Under the pieces are notes generated by a model. The model saw only the letters and a list, made by a program, of their open reading frames with translations. It searched no databases and had not been told where the DNA came from. Shown piece by piece: positions 33,842 to 42,454 of a DNA stretch of 64,000 nt. The stretch covers positions 186,001-250,000 of the forward strand of contig NZ_JAFHAP010000004.1 of the NCBI RefSeq assembly GCF_016938855.1, read 5' to 3'. The position numbers were made by a program, and so were the translations under genes. Within the stretch, counting starts at the first letter, position 1, and each line of letters begins with the position of its first letter. This DNA is from Polycladomyces zharkentensis. Its GTDB lineage: Bacteria > Bacillota > Bacilli > Thermoactinomycetales > JIR-001.

Positions 33842-34746
33842 CGTCCTTCCCCCTTCTGTTCCCGAATCAGCCGGATCAGCACATCCTCCATCGTCGGCCC
33901 CGTTTCTTCCACCGGACCCACCTCGCGGGCGGCACCGGTTTCGTGTAACCACCGCATCAGCGCCTCTCCAGCCGATGGGTCGCGACCGATCACCACCAGA
34001 TCGACACCGCGCGGATAGGCGTCCACCACCTCTTTCATCTGCAACAGATGCCGAACGCCGTTCGACCGAATGTTCACCGCCTCGCGCACCACCCAAACCG
34101 GATAGGGAAATTGACGGAGCAACGCTTCCGGACGCCCGTCAGCCAAGCCTCGACCCCGATGCAACAGCAGAACCCGATCACAATGATCCGCTTCGTCCAA
34201 GTATTGGGTGGAGACCAGCACGCCTGCCCCTTCTGCGGCTGCATGACGAATCATCTCCCACACCTCGCGTCGGGATACGGGGTCAACACCGTGTGTCGGT
34301 TCATCCAACACCATCAGACCGGGTCGGTGTAACATCGCACCGGCGATGGCCAGCTTCCGCTTCATCCCGCCAGAGAGCTGACCGGCCCGCCGTGAGGCAA
34401 ACGTCGCCAAACGGATACGGGCCAACAGTTCCGCGATCCGTTCATCGCGCTCGTTTTTGTCGATCCCGTTGAGCTGACCGTAAAAATGGAGATTCTCTTC
34501 GATGCTCAATTCCTCATACATGCCGAAATGTTGCGGAACGAATCCGACTGCTTCCTCCTCACGTTTGATCCGTCCCTTTGTAGGAGGGATCATTCCCGCC
34601 GCCAGATTGAGCAACGTGGTTTTGCCCGCGCCGTCAGGCCCGAGCACCCCGACGATTTCCCCCTTTTCCAAGGAAACGGACACCTGATCGACGGCCGTTG
34701 TCTGACGGTAACGTTTGCTTACCTGTTCCATGACCAGTACCGTCAT
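33838..34746 (-). CDS. ABC transporter ATPase 1 of the export operon
   Basis: A 302-residue ABC ATPase with Walker A GPDGAGKT (36-43), signature LSGGMKRKLAIAGAM, Walker B LMVLDEPTHGVDP and the H-loop STQYLDEADHC. Asp in place of Asn/Ser in the P-loop is shared with the N-terminal half of YbhF. A C-terminal domain of about 80 residues follows. It lies 13 bases after the permease gene. Confidence 0.92.
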   Translation of the reverse strand: MTVLVMEQVSKRYRQTTAVDQVSVSLEKGEIVGVLGPDGAGKTTLLNLAAGMIPPTKGRIKREEEAVGFVPQHFGMYEELSIEENLHFYGQLNGIDKNERDERIAELLARIRLATFASRRAGQLSGGMKRKLAIAGAMLHRPGLMVLDEPTHGVDPVSRREVWEMIRHAAAEGAGVLVSTQYLDEADHCDRVLLLHRGRGLADGRPEALLRQFPYPVWVVREAVNIRSNGVRHLLQMKEVVDAYPRGVDLVVIGRDPSAGEALMRWLHETGAAREVGPVEETGPTMEDVLIRLIREQKGEGR

Positions 34747-34759
34747 GCTGTATTCCTCC

Positions 34760-36067
34760 TTATGCCAGACTGCGCCGGAAGCGCACGGTAGCGATCAGGA
34801 TGAACAATACCGCATAACCCGCCAGCACCCATAATCCGGTCGTTGCCTCCAACGGAGAGACACCTTTTAGAAACGCTCCGCGGCTGATCGGCAGGAAATA
34901 CGTAAGCGGCATCAGATAAGCGAGCCAACGGATCCCCCACGGCATCGCCTCCAGAGGAAAGACGAAACCGGAAAGAATAAATTGCGGAACCAGTGTCAAT
35001 ACGGCCAACTGCATCGCCTGTTGCTGGTTTTGCGACACGGTGGAAATCAGGAGTCCCATGCCGAGCGACCCTGTCAAAAACAACAGTGCCACCAACAGAA
35101 ACGTTCCGAGTTCTCCGCGGTACGGCACGTCAAACACCCATACCCCGACTGCCATCACCAGCAAAAAATCCACCAAGGCGATCAACATGTAGGGGAGCAG
35201 TTTGCCCACCATCAGCTCCCATGGCCGAAGCGGCGAAACGATCAACTGCTCCAGTGTTCCCCGTTCCTTTTCCCGCACGACACCCAACGCCGTCATCAAC
35301 GTTGTGACAAAGATCAGAACCAGCCCCACCAGTCCGGGAATCATGTAATACACACTTTTCAGGTCAGGGTTGTACCACACTTTCACCGAAGGTTGAAGCA
35401 ACTCCGTCTTCGGGAACAATTGCCCGATCGTTTCGGAACGCTGTTGAACCACCGATGCCAGCGACCGCCCGATTTGCTCCTGTAAAGCCGCTTGTATCTG
35501 TTGACGTTGTTCCGCGGGCATATGCCGAAACATGGACGCCAAACGCGGGTCCTGAATTTGTGCGAGGTTCAGATCAATCCCCCCACCCGGCGCCGTCATG
35601 GATCGCTTGATTTTCGCCTGCAAGTCGGCCAAACTTTCTTTTTGCACGCGGAACAAAAATTCGTTGACCCGACGAACCGCCGATTGGGCTGTGAACAGAC
35701 GACTGCCGTCCACCCACACCCGCATTCGGGCGGCGGACGATTTCGGGAGAACGCGGTAGTCTTTCGGGAAGACCATTACCACGTCGGCACGACCGTCTTT
35801 CAGATAAGCCCGCGCCTGCTCACTGCTCACTTTCCCTTGGTACGAAAAATCATCCTGTTGGCCGATCTGTCCGATCACCTGGCGGCTGTCGGCATTGTTC
35901 GCCTCATCCACCACATACACGTGAATGCGGTGAATGTCGAAGTTGACGGCATAGCCGAACGCCACCAACCAGATCACCGGCAACATCAGCATCATCGCCA
36001 ATGACCGCCTGTCGCGCCGCAATTGGATGAACTCCTTGCGCACCATGGCTCCGATTCGGTGAAACAT
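34760..36067 (-). CDS. ABC-2 family export permease
   Basis: A 435-residue permease of the YbhS/YhhJ kind: one helix near the N-terminus (MMLMLPVIWLVAFGYAV), an extracytoplasmic domain of about 200 residues, then five helices beginning with YYMIPGLVGLVLIFVTTLMTALGVVREKERGTLEQL. REKERGTLEQL is the conserved coupling loop. These exporters handle drugs or lipid-like compounds. Only one permease and no HlyD-type adaptor is encoded, unlike ybhGFSR, so the complex is either a homodimer or has another partner elsewhere. Confidence 0.9.
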   Translation of the reverse strand: MFHRIGAMVRKEFIQLRRDRRSLAMMLMLPVIWLVAFGYAVNFDIHRIHVYVVDEANNADSRQVIGQIGQQDDFSYQGKVSSEQARAYLKDGRADVVMVFPKDYRVLPKSSAARMRVWVDGSRLFTAQSAVRRVNEFLFRVQKESLADLQAKIKRSMTAPGGGIDLNLAQIQDPRLASMFRHMPAEQRQQIQAALQEQIGRSLASVVQQRSETIGQLFPKTELLQPSVKVWYNPDLKSVYYMIPGLVGLVLIFVTTLMTALGVVREKERGTLEQLIVSPLRPWELMVGKLLPYMLIALVDFLLVMAVGVWVFDVPYRGELGTFLLVALLFLTGSLGMGLLISTVSQNQQQAMQLAVLTLVPQFILSGFVFPLEAMPWGIRWLAYLMPLTYFLPISRGAFLKGVSPLEATTGLWVLAGYAVLFILIATVRFRRSLA

Positions 36068-36091
36068 GATGGCTCCTCCTATCTGCGGATA

Positions 36092-36107
36092 GTGAGTGAT
36101 TACTCAC
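36092..36107 (-). promoter_or_regulatory. Palindromic operator of the TetR-regulated operon
   Basis: GTGAGT-GATT-ACTCAC, a perfect inverted repeat, lies 25 bases upstream of the permease start and next to an AT-rich promoter-like stretch (TATAAAAT-like on the minus strand). Position and symmetry fit the neighbouring TetR protein. Confidence 0.75.
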
Positions 36108-36680
36108 TTATATTTTATGTACCGTTATCTTCCACGTCAACAAAAAAGCATCTAATCCCTCATTATGTTAATCTTCCCTTTTTGGTATCCCTTCAGCAAT
36201 GGAATTTCCCCATCAAGAGCGACAAAATGAAAAGGGGATACCGAGATGAAATCATGGAAGGAATAGGCAAACAAACGAAAGCGGGAAGTGCTCACGTGAT
36301 ACTACGCTGATCGGGAACCCGTCCTTGATTTCATCCCGGGCTATTTGGATACTCGTTCCTGTTATCCGTCGGAATCGCAATGCCATTCAACTCATACCCA
36401 CTCCCGTGCTCGGAGATGGCAGAAAAAAGCGAATTCTTTTCCGGTCACAGAGAAGCCCTGGAATCGGATCGCCGGATTGATTGTGATTCTGCTGTGGCTA
36501 CTGCTCACGGCTGGTTGTTCTACATCATTCACCCTTGCGTGAATGCGAAACGCACGACTCATTCTGACAAAAGAGCCAGATACACTTCCGCGAAGGCTTG
36601 GAGCGAAAAAAAGGGAGCTTCCGCTCTCATGCACCGGAAACGCTCCCTTTTTAGGACCTAACATGCTCATTTTCCTGCTC
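36108..36680. other. Long intergenic region with a lipoprotein-signal remnant
   Basis: About 570 bases without a convincing gene. At 36450-36542 (+) a frame reads RIAGLIVILLWLLLTAGCS and stops six residues later; it looks like a lipoprotein signal whose mature part is lost. A hairpin with GGGAGC/GCTCCC and T5 at about 36612-36655 may be a terminator for a rightward transcript. Confidence 0.4.
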
Positions 36681-37112
36681 TTATTTGCGTACGTAGCCTT
36701 CTTTCGTATACTCCGCCACCACGCGGGTGCCCAAGCCGCCGCGCGGGTTCCACACCGCTTCCACCTTCATGTATTTCGGCTGGATCAAATTGACCAGGTC
36801 CTCCAAAATGCGATTGGTCGCATGCTCCTGATAGATTCCAACGTTGCGGTAGGAAGTCAGATAATATTTGAGCGATTTCATCTCCACCAACAATCGGTCA
36901 GGGATAAAGGTGATGGTCAACTCGGCAAAATCGGGCAGACCTGACCATGGACAGACGGAGGTGAATTCACTGGTCGGGATGACCACTTCCGTATCTTTGC
37001 CGGGATATTCGTACGGGATGGTCTCCAGGATATCCACCATGATCGCCGATTCGTCTTGCGTGTCAAAACGAATGTTGGCGTATTTGCTGTGGTCATGCGT
37101 CACTTTTCCCAT
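36681..37112 (-). CDS. queF: NADPH-dependent 7-cyano-7-deazaguanine reductase
   Basis: A 143-residue unimodular QueF, which reduces preQ0 to preQ1 in queuosine synthesis. The catalytic Cys54 and Asp61 are in [14 protein letters not shown], and the QueF motif with E and substrate-binding residues is seen in ESLKYYL-like [14 protein letters not shown]. The length is typical of Bacillus. Other queuosine genes are not adjacent and no preQ1 riboswitch was seen upstream. GAGGAGAGG precedes; a GTG three codons upstream is an alternative start. Confidence 0.95.
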   Translation of the reverse strand: MGKVTHDHSKYANIRFDTQDESAIMVDILETIPYEYPGKDTEVVIPTSEFTSVCPWSGLPDFAELTITFIPDRLLVEMKSLKYYLTSYRNVGIYQEHATNRILEDLVNLIQPKYMKVEAVWNPRGGLGTRVVAEYTKEGYVRK

Positions 37113-37265
37113 CTGGCACACCTCTCCTCGATTCGATCCGCCGTACGGATCGGTCCTTCATATCTCAAGCAATTTCATTATACCGGACCTTCCGCTTTTT
37201 TTCATATGGGATCTCCCGTCACATAGATCAAATGATGTAGAATGTTAACCGGAGGTGTTCCAACT

Positions 37266-37493
37266 TTGGAAGAACGCAACCTACGAACCCATCCTTCTCG
37301 AATGCGCTGTCCCCAGTGCGGCAGTCTCCATTTTCTCGAGACCGGCCAGCTTTTTGCATTGACTCCGATGACCCAAACCGCGGACGGACGGACGCGCTTA
37401 CATACAGAAGGCGCCGTACCCGTACTCAATTACCAGTGCAGGCAATGCGGTCACATTCTGCTTTACAGTGCCAAACACCTCAAACGGATCTAG
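37266..37493 (+). CDS. Small zinc-ribbon hypothetical protein
   Basis: A 75-residue protein with CPQC and CRQC pairs about 45 residues apart, enough for one zinc ribbon, and an otherwise polar sequence. The start is TTG, well spaced from GGAGGTG; an in-frame ATG upstream has no site. Divergent from queF. No function can be given. Confidence 0.7.
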   Translation: MEERNLRTHPSRMRCPQCGSLHFLETGQLFALTPMTQTADGRTRLHTEGAVPVLNYQCRQCGHILLYSAKHLKRI

Positions 37494-37597
37494 TGGCCTC
37501 CCCGCGGAACGGAACCGGCCACGGATCCGTCCCGCACCGTGTGGCACACTGTGCTTCTTGTGACACGTCTTCCACACGCTACCGCCAAACGACCCTC

Positions 37598-38161
37598 CTA
37601 TCCCAAAATCTGCATTTGCCGAGCCAATTCATCCAAACGAGTGTTCCAACGATCCAAAGCGTTCGTGGCGGATTGTATCATCTCTCTATTTCCCGTGGTA
37701 ATCCCGATCCGTAACTGTTTGACGGCGTGGAGGATCCCCTCATCCGCTTCCAGCAAATCGGCATGGAACTGCTGAAAGTCTGCCATACCGGGAGTATGGA
37801 GCTGTTTCAGCTCGCGCAAAGCCGATTCATATCGGGTTACGCCTTCGTCCAACAAACCGAAACCACTCTCCGTATCGCCGTTTTGGATCAGCGATAACCC
37901 TTGGGCGACCGCCCGCATCCCCTCCGCCATCCGTTCGGACAACGTACCGACCTGCTCCAGATATGCTGCTTTTTCCTGCCGGGTTGCCTCAGGCTCCGAC
38001 ACTTCCGGGGCGGGAGCAGGTGTCGGCGCGGGTGTCGGTTTCGCCGGCACAGCCGATTTCGATTCAGTCTCTTTCGCCGGGGCCGAAGGGGTTGCCCCAC
38101 ACCCGATTGTTCCCCACCACAACAGACTCGCCGCGATTCCAACCGTCCACCGTTTTTTCAA
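37598..38161 (-). CDS. Putative lipoprotein with helical domain
   Basis: A 187-residue exported protein. The signal peptide ends in a lipobox-like TIGC (Cys21). A Pro, Ala and Thr-rich linker (about 25-55) with PAPTPAPAP repeats leads to a helical domain rich in Glu, Leu and Gln. No enzymatic motif is seen. It resembles small spore-former lipoproteins of unknown role. A good ribosome site (AGGAGAG) precedes the ATG. Confidence 0.7.
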   Translation of the reverse strand: MKKRWTVGIAASLLWWGTIGCGATPSAPAKETESKSAVPAKPTPAPTPAPAPEVSEPEATRQEKAAYLEQVGTLSERMAEGMRAVAQGLSLIQNGDTESGFGLLDEGVTRYESALRELKQLHTPGMADFQQFHADLLEADEGILHAVKQLRIGITTGNREMIQSATNALDRWNTRLDELARQMQILG

Positions 38162-38630
38162 TGCGATTTCTCTCCTTTGTGCAGATTCGTGCCATGTCAG
38201 TGCCTATCTTATGTGGATGGAAACGGTTGGTGCGGAAACGAAAAGATGCCCTCACGGGCATCCTGGTTGTTCACAAAGTTTGCAGTCACCCCGATCGAAA
38301 GTATGCATCCGACTACAAGTGCGAGGCAACAGAGCGCATGGCAATGGAACAAGTCTCTTCCCTCACCTGTTTGACTATTCGCACCACTTCCGGTTCACTA
38401 CCGCGCCAAACTCCTACCGGCTACGCCGAGGAGTCGAATATGAACAAGTTCGGGATGCAGCAGTTTTCCCGATTAGCATGATAATCCAAATCCGGCCTTG
38501 AAAATCAACAATGTTTCCAATGTCCCGGAGCCAAAGAAGAATGGATCGCTACACGGATTGTACCGGAAATTCATGGATTATACACCTCTTATATTTTCTG
38601 AGCTTCGGTAATGGCTTGCCCGCCAATGTC
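38162..38630. other. Intergenic region, possible decayed repeat
   Basis: About 470 bases with no supported gene. A hairpin GATGCCC/GGGCATC at about 38248-38265 is followed by TTGTTCACAAAGTTTGC, which is arranged like the hairpin-plus-left-end junction of the dispersed element, but the rest does not match clearly. Confidence 0.35.
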
Positions 38631-39395
38631 TCACCGGGTCTTAGCATTTAAATGCTGTTCAAACATATCAATAATAGTGAGAAACCTTTCTGCTTCGCGA
38701 AACACGTGATCTGCCAATAAAGGATGAATAATGCTTTTTATTCGGCACGCTTCAATTAATTCGCGTGCAGTTTTTTTGAAGTCACGAAGTGATTTTACAG
38801 ATACTCTGTTCTGATCCAGAAATTGATCCAAGAGAGGAACGGTTTGTGATTGAGGACGCATCGATTCCAAATCTCTGGCTTGAAATAGTAACTGATCAAA
38901 ATCATGACTAAAACTTCGTGCTTGTTCAACCAGCTTGCGTTCGGATGGGTCAAGTAAATGAGCAATGAATTTTGCATGGTCAGCCATAATACGTAAGAAA
39001 AATACATTTTCATCAATAATCGCATCAGGTAGTGGTTCTAATGTTCCTGTATTGAGTTCTCTCAATCGCTTTCTAAAATAATTGGCTTCCCTGCTTACAT
39101 GGTCGATTAATAAGGGAAAGTTGTTTGCCCCGGGCAATTGACATGTGAGCACCAAGCCCAATACCTTTCTTTTGAATGCCCAAATCTGTGAGGCAGCATT
39201 GTAAACCTTTGCATTAAACCGTTTAATGACCTCAGGATCTGTTTTGAATGAGTAGGAATGCGCTTTGTTTTCTATACCTTGAAACAAAGCATAAAAGTAG
39301 TCGGCTTCCTGAATCAATTGAGTATCTTCACATCGAAAACCTAATTTAAGAAAGAGTGAATGTTCCTTCATGACGTGACCAAAATCGTATCTCAT
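38631..39395 (-). CDS. DUF2935 family protein
   Basis: A 254-residue all-helical protein with two four-helix repeats. Repeated HARFI-like segments (ADHAKFIAHLL, LLADHVFREAERF, IDHVSREANYF) supply His and Glu, suggesting metal binding as proposed for this family. The base composition is markedly AT-richer than neighbouring genes and codon choice differs, pointing to acquisition from a lower-GC Firmicute. No strong ribosome site is visible before either ATG (39395 or 39371), so the start is uncertain. Confidence 0.8.
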   Translation of the reverse strand: MRYDFGHVMKEHSLFLKLGFRCEDTQLIQEADYFYALFQGIENKAHSYSFKTDPEVIKRFNAKVYNAASQIWAFKRKVLGLVLTCQLPGANNFPLLIDHVSREANYFRKRLRELNTGTLEPLPDAIIDENVFFLRIMADHAKFIAHLLDPSERKLVEQARSFSHDFDQLLFQARDLESMRPQSQTVPLLDQFLDQNRVSVKSLRDFKKTARELIEACRIKSIIHPLLADHVFREAERFLTIIDMFEQHLNAKTR

Positions 39396-39540
39396 CTAAA
39401 GAACGCGCGACAAACCCGTCTGACATAATCTCTCCTCACTTTCACTTAATAATGGCGCCCATTCTCTCAGACAATGGAATGTACAAAAAAATTCAATTTC
39501 TCTAGATAATATAAAAAAATCCCTTTTACCCGTCTTAAGC

Positions 39541-39701
39541 TCTAACAGCTAGAGTCGCTCGACAGGGAATCCGGACCCGCTCTCCTAAAAGAGGGTGTCC
39601 CAATTCCTGCGAGCGACCATTGAGCCACAGCGATTCAGGAATGAGAGGGAAACCGGCGTACCCGAAATCGCGAGTGGTGAAACCCCTTTGTCAGCAGTCT
39701 C
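39541..39701 (-). repeat. Dispersed structured element, copy 4 (reverse orientation)
   Basis: On the minus strand it starts with AGACTGCTGACAAAG right after the hairpin GGATGCCCGGGAAGGCATCG (39702-39721), and contains GGTCGCTCGC and GTCGAGCGAC, the complementary octamers seen in other copies. The right end is lost within AT-rich sequence. Confidence 0.65.
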
Positions 39702-39730
39702 GATGCCTTCCCGGGCATCCGGGATGTGCT

Positions 39731-40117
39731 TCACACTTCCGTATGGTTTTGCCTGTCCGTTTTGGGAATTCGAAGTGACAATGCACCGGAGAGGATCAAC
39801 AATACACCGGGAATCAGCCACAGAATAAACGCTACAAAAAAGCCAAGAATGCCGGTGGCCAATGTCACGCCGCCACTCCATTTGTGATGCTTCCGGATTT
39901 GCGAAGGTGCGGAAAGAATCATGGAAGCGATCGAGCCGATCAACAGCAGAATACCGGCCACCGTGATCACCATACCGCCCTGTTGCGCTTCTTCCACTCC
40001 CGAAACCAGTCCAACGCCGCCGAACAACACATAGGAAAGGGACAAGAGCAGCCCGAAAATACCACCGATCAAAGCCAACACAAACTCCGTCGTTCGATTC
40101 AAGCGGGATTCCTCCAT
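39731..40117 (-). CDS. DUF4064 membrane protein
   Basis: A 128-residue protein with four membrane helices: EFVLALIGGIFGLLLSLSYVL, GGMVITVAGILLLIGSIAS, VTLATGILGFFVAFILWLIPG and LLILSGALSL. The pattern is that of DUF4064 (YtjA/YyzM-like) small membrane proteins of Firmicutes with unknown function. ATG 40117 was chosen; a TTG six codons upstream would overlap the ParR-like gene. Confidence 0.8.
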   Translation of the reverse strand: MEESRLNRTTEFVLALIGGIFGLLLSLSYVLFGGVGLVSGVEEAQQGGMVITVAGILLLIGSIASMILSAPSQIRKHHKWSGGVTLATGILGFFVAFILWLIPGVLLILSGALSLRIPKTDRQNHTEV

Positions 40118-40127
40118 TCTTGCATGC

Positions 40128-40343
40128 TCATCCAAAAGGAAGGCCGCTGTTACGGATCACCTGTGCCGCATCGGGCCGGGACGTTTCCCATTGTCCATCC
40201 GGTTCCAGATAACCGTAGCGCCACGCAAACAACAAATGTTTGACCAGATCGTCGAAATTGCCCGTTTTCTTTTGCGCAAACTGAAACAGATCATTCTCCA
40301 TCGGATCAGACAGATCAAATGAGACACCCACTGTTTTTTTCAT
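40128..40343 (-). CDS. ParR-like partner of an actin-like ParM protein
   Basis: A 71-residue basic-to-neutral protein. The N-terminus KKTVGVSFDLSDP is a beta strand followed by two helices (MENDLFQFAQKKTGNFDDLVKHLLFAW), the layout of ribbon-helix-helix DNA-binding adaptors such as ParR, StbB and AlfB. It overlaps the ParM-like gene by four bases. In plasmids such proteins bind centromere repeats and cap the actin-like filament. The call rests mainly on context and fold pattern. Confidence 0.6.
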   Translation of the reverse strand: MKKTVGVSFDLSDPMENDLFQFAQKKTGNFDDLVKHLLFAWRYGYLEPDGQWETSRPDAAQVIRNSGLPFG

Positions 40344-41140
40344 ACCTGCACTCCTTCAAGCATTGCTTTCCCCACCGCGAAATAACCCCGAACATTGGCT
40401 GTTTGCGGATATTTGACCGCCAATGCGCAACGGAAATGTTCCTGGATGTGCGGCTCCATCTTTTTCGCCATTCCCCCTACCAACAGGACGACGTCGTCTG
40501 CTCCCCATTTTTTGGAGACACTGCTGGCGATCAAATCCGCCATCTCCCTTACATTGGACTCCTTGGCTGTTTCCCACCCGATCGGAATGGTGCCCGACTC
40601 CCGGTCGATAAACACCCGGTCCTTGAATGTCGCATAGTTGGTAGTCTTGGCTCCAAAATCGATGATGCGCACCAATCCCATGCGCGGTTCGGCGAAAAAT
40701 GCACTTCCCCCCTCAATTGTGGTGTAGACGCGATCGATGTGAAACTGTTTCCACTGGCCGTTCACTTCCACGTGATGATGCCCCTGCAACAGCCGCTTGA
40801 CTGCGTACTTCTCCTCCTCGGTAAAATTGACGATCGGCAAACCCGTCACCAACGTGACCTTTCCCTTCCCTCCCGCCAAGTGAATGGCGGTCAGCGTGAG
40901 CAAGAGCGTCTCCTCCACCGCTTTGGTGTCCTGCATCGCCTGGCGGGTAAACTCCCCTTCCCGTTCGGCGAGTTGACCCACAAACCATTTTCGGCCCCGG
41001 TACTGCAGTTCGATGTCCCCTTCCACTTCCTGCCGGTAGTTCCGTTTGCGCCACCCGCTCACTTTGCTGGGAAACAGAAAGGTCTTTTCTTCCGTCATCA
41101 CTTTGACATAACTGCGCCCGCAATCCACCGCGATGATCAT
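40340..41140 (-). CDS. ParM/StbA-family actin-like ATPase
   Basis: A 266-residue actin-fold protein. Nucleotide-binding segments are MIIAVDCGRSYVKVM (phosphate 1), RIIDFGAKTTNYATFKD (phosphate 2) and DVVLLVGGMAKKMEPHI (adenosine). It is shorter than R1 ParM (320) and near to Firmicute Alp proteins. The downstream four-base overlap with a ParR-like gene makes a partition module. Such pairs are normally plasmid-borne; here the flanks look chromosomal. GGAGGG before ATG 41140 fixes the start. Confidence 0.8.
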   Translation of the reverse strand: MIIAVDCGRSYVKVMTEEKTFLFPSKVSGWRKRNYRQEVEGDIELQYRGRKWFVGQLAEREGEFTRQAMQDTKAVEETLLLTLTAIHLAGGKGKVTLVTGLPIVNFTEEEKYAVKRLLQGHHHVEVNGQWKQFHIDRVYTTIEGGSAFFAEPRMGLVRIIDFGAKTTNYATFKDRVFIDRESGTIPIGWETAKESNVREMADLIASSVSKKWGADDVVLLVGGMAKKMEPHIQEHFRCALAVKYPQTANVRGYFAVGKAMLEGVQV

Positions 41141-42164
41141 CTGCCATCCCTCCGCAACACAATATACGCACACGGCTTCCGCTTTATTATCCTTCGGTAA
41201 AAACGGGACAGCCACTGTGTTCGAAAAATGTTGATCTCCGACATGGGAATGAAAGGAATGGGGTACAAAGGGAGTAGTGCATGACCATCATTCCCGACAA
41301 TCAGCCAAAAAAACCCGCGGCTGGTGACAGATTGATCTGTGACGGTCGGCGCGGTGATTCTTTCCCACCACAAAGTGTCGATTATTTTTTGCCCGTGTAA
41401 GGAATCGGTGGCATTTTTACAGAAAGCTGACTGCAAGCCCCTTGGGGGTATTTGAATCGTGGGATAAAAGACAGCTTTGTCCGTGATCCCCATCACGGGG
41501 ATGGTCAGGGAAAACAAGAAATGTCAGCATCTTCATCAATCTGTGCTCATCCTGCTGGTAGTAGGATTTTGTACGTCATGGCAGGAAGTGCTGGCGGCAA
41601 AAACCCCCACCGGGTACCATGAGCGCGAGTAAAGAAGAACCGGCGTACCGGTAATACCACGGGCACTTCCGTTGGTCGCAGGTACGCCGCCCATGCGGGT
41701 ACATGCAGCGTTGTTGCAGAACTGCTTGGGACCGGGTGATACACACCCCTGAACTTGGGCGTTATCCGAAGCGGAAAACGGACTGCGGACGCCAACGGTC
41801 CAAGAATTCCACGTTTTCAGACATGTGGCGTGTCAAGAAATTTTTCTGCATTTATTGGACTTGGTACCCCCATACCAGGTTGTGCATCTGTCAGCTCAAA
41901 AGGGAGCATCTCAAACGGCCTGCGAATATAATGAAAAAGCCAGACAATGGGGCCGGCACGATGAAAAATTGCCGGCGTACAAACCATGGTTGGGGCAACA
42001 GCCAAACAGACAGGCAAAAGGGACACCGGTGACTGTGAACCGATGAAACGCTCCATATTCTTCCCTCCGGTCCTTTCCTTTTAACCGTATCGAATCTGTG
42101 TTAGAATGGCAGTAAGTCAATCAGCGCAAACTATGTAACAAATCACGTGAATAGGAGTTGCTTC
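41141..42164. other. 1-kb gene-poor region upstream of the ParM-like gene
   Basis: No gene is supported. It holds a hairpin with GATCCCC/GGGGATG at about 41488-41506, a 9-base inverted repeat CGGCGTACC/GGTACGCCG spaced by 32 bases near 41643-41690, and at 41820-42030 a frame (HLLDLVPPYQ...CEYNEKARQWGRHDEKLPAYKPW) suggestive of a decayed TnpB N-terminus. A centromere for the partition pair would be expected here or downstream, but no clear array of iterons was seen. Confidence 0.4.
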
Positions 42165-42416
42165 ATGAACGCGAATGTCAAACGGATCTTGCTGACAATC
42201 GGCGGCTGGTTCTTCCTGTTTCTCGGTGTACTCGGTCTCTTTTTGCCCGTGTTGCAGGGTGTGCTGTTTTTGTTGATCGGTTTGTACATGCTGTCCTACA
42301 CTTCGCCTTGGGCCCGCCGTTTATTAATGAAACTGCGCGCCCGTTATCCCAAGCTGGCGGAGCGGATCGACCGGTTCAAAAAGACACGGAAAATCCAACA
42401 GCTGTTCCGACCGTAA
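42165..42416 (+). CDS. Small membrane protein, PGPGW/DUF454-like
   Basis: An 83-residue protein with two closely spaced membrane helices (GGWFFLFLGVLGLFLPVL and GVLFLLIGLYMLSY) and a basic C-terminal tail (LLMKLRARYPKLAERIDRFKKTRK). Similar short proteins are annotated as PGPGW or DUF454 with unknown function. ATAGGAG precedes the ATG. Confidence 0.7.
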   Translation: MNANVKRILLTIGGWFFLFLGVLGLFLPVLQGVLFLLIGLYMLSYTSPWARRLLMKLRARYPKLAERIDRFKKTRKIQQLFRP

Positions 42417-42418
42417 AC

Positions 42419-42443
42419 AAACCCCGGCCTATCTTGCCGGGGT
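42419..42443. terminator. Bidirectional terminator between convergent genes
   Basis: AAACCCCGGC/GCCGGGGTTT stem; A-run and T-run on either side. Confidence 0.85.
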
Positions 42444-42454
42444 TTGATTTGGTG

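Noticed and set aside
36681-37240. Possible preQ1 riboswitch before queF
   Set aside because: No preQ1 aptamer-like stem and A-rich tail is seen in the 120-base leader.
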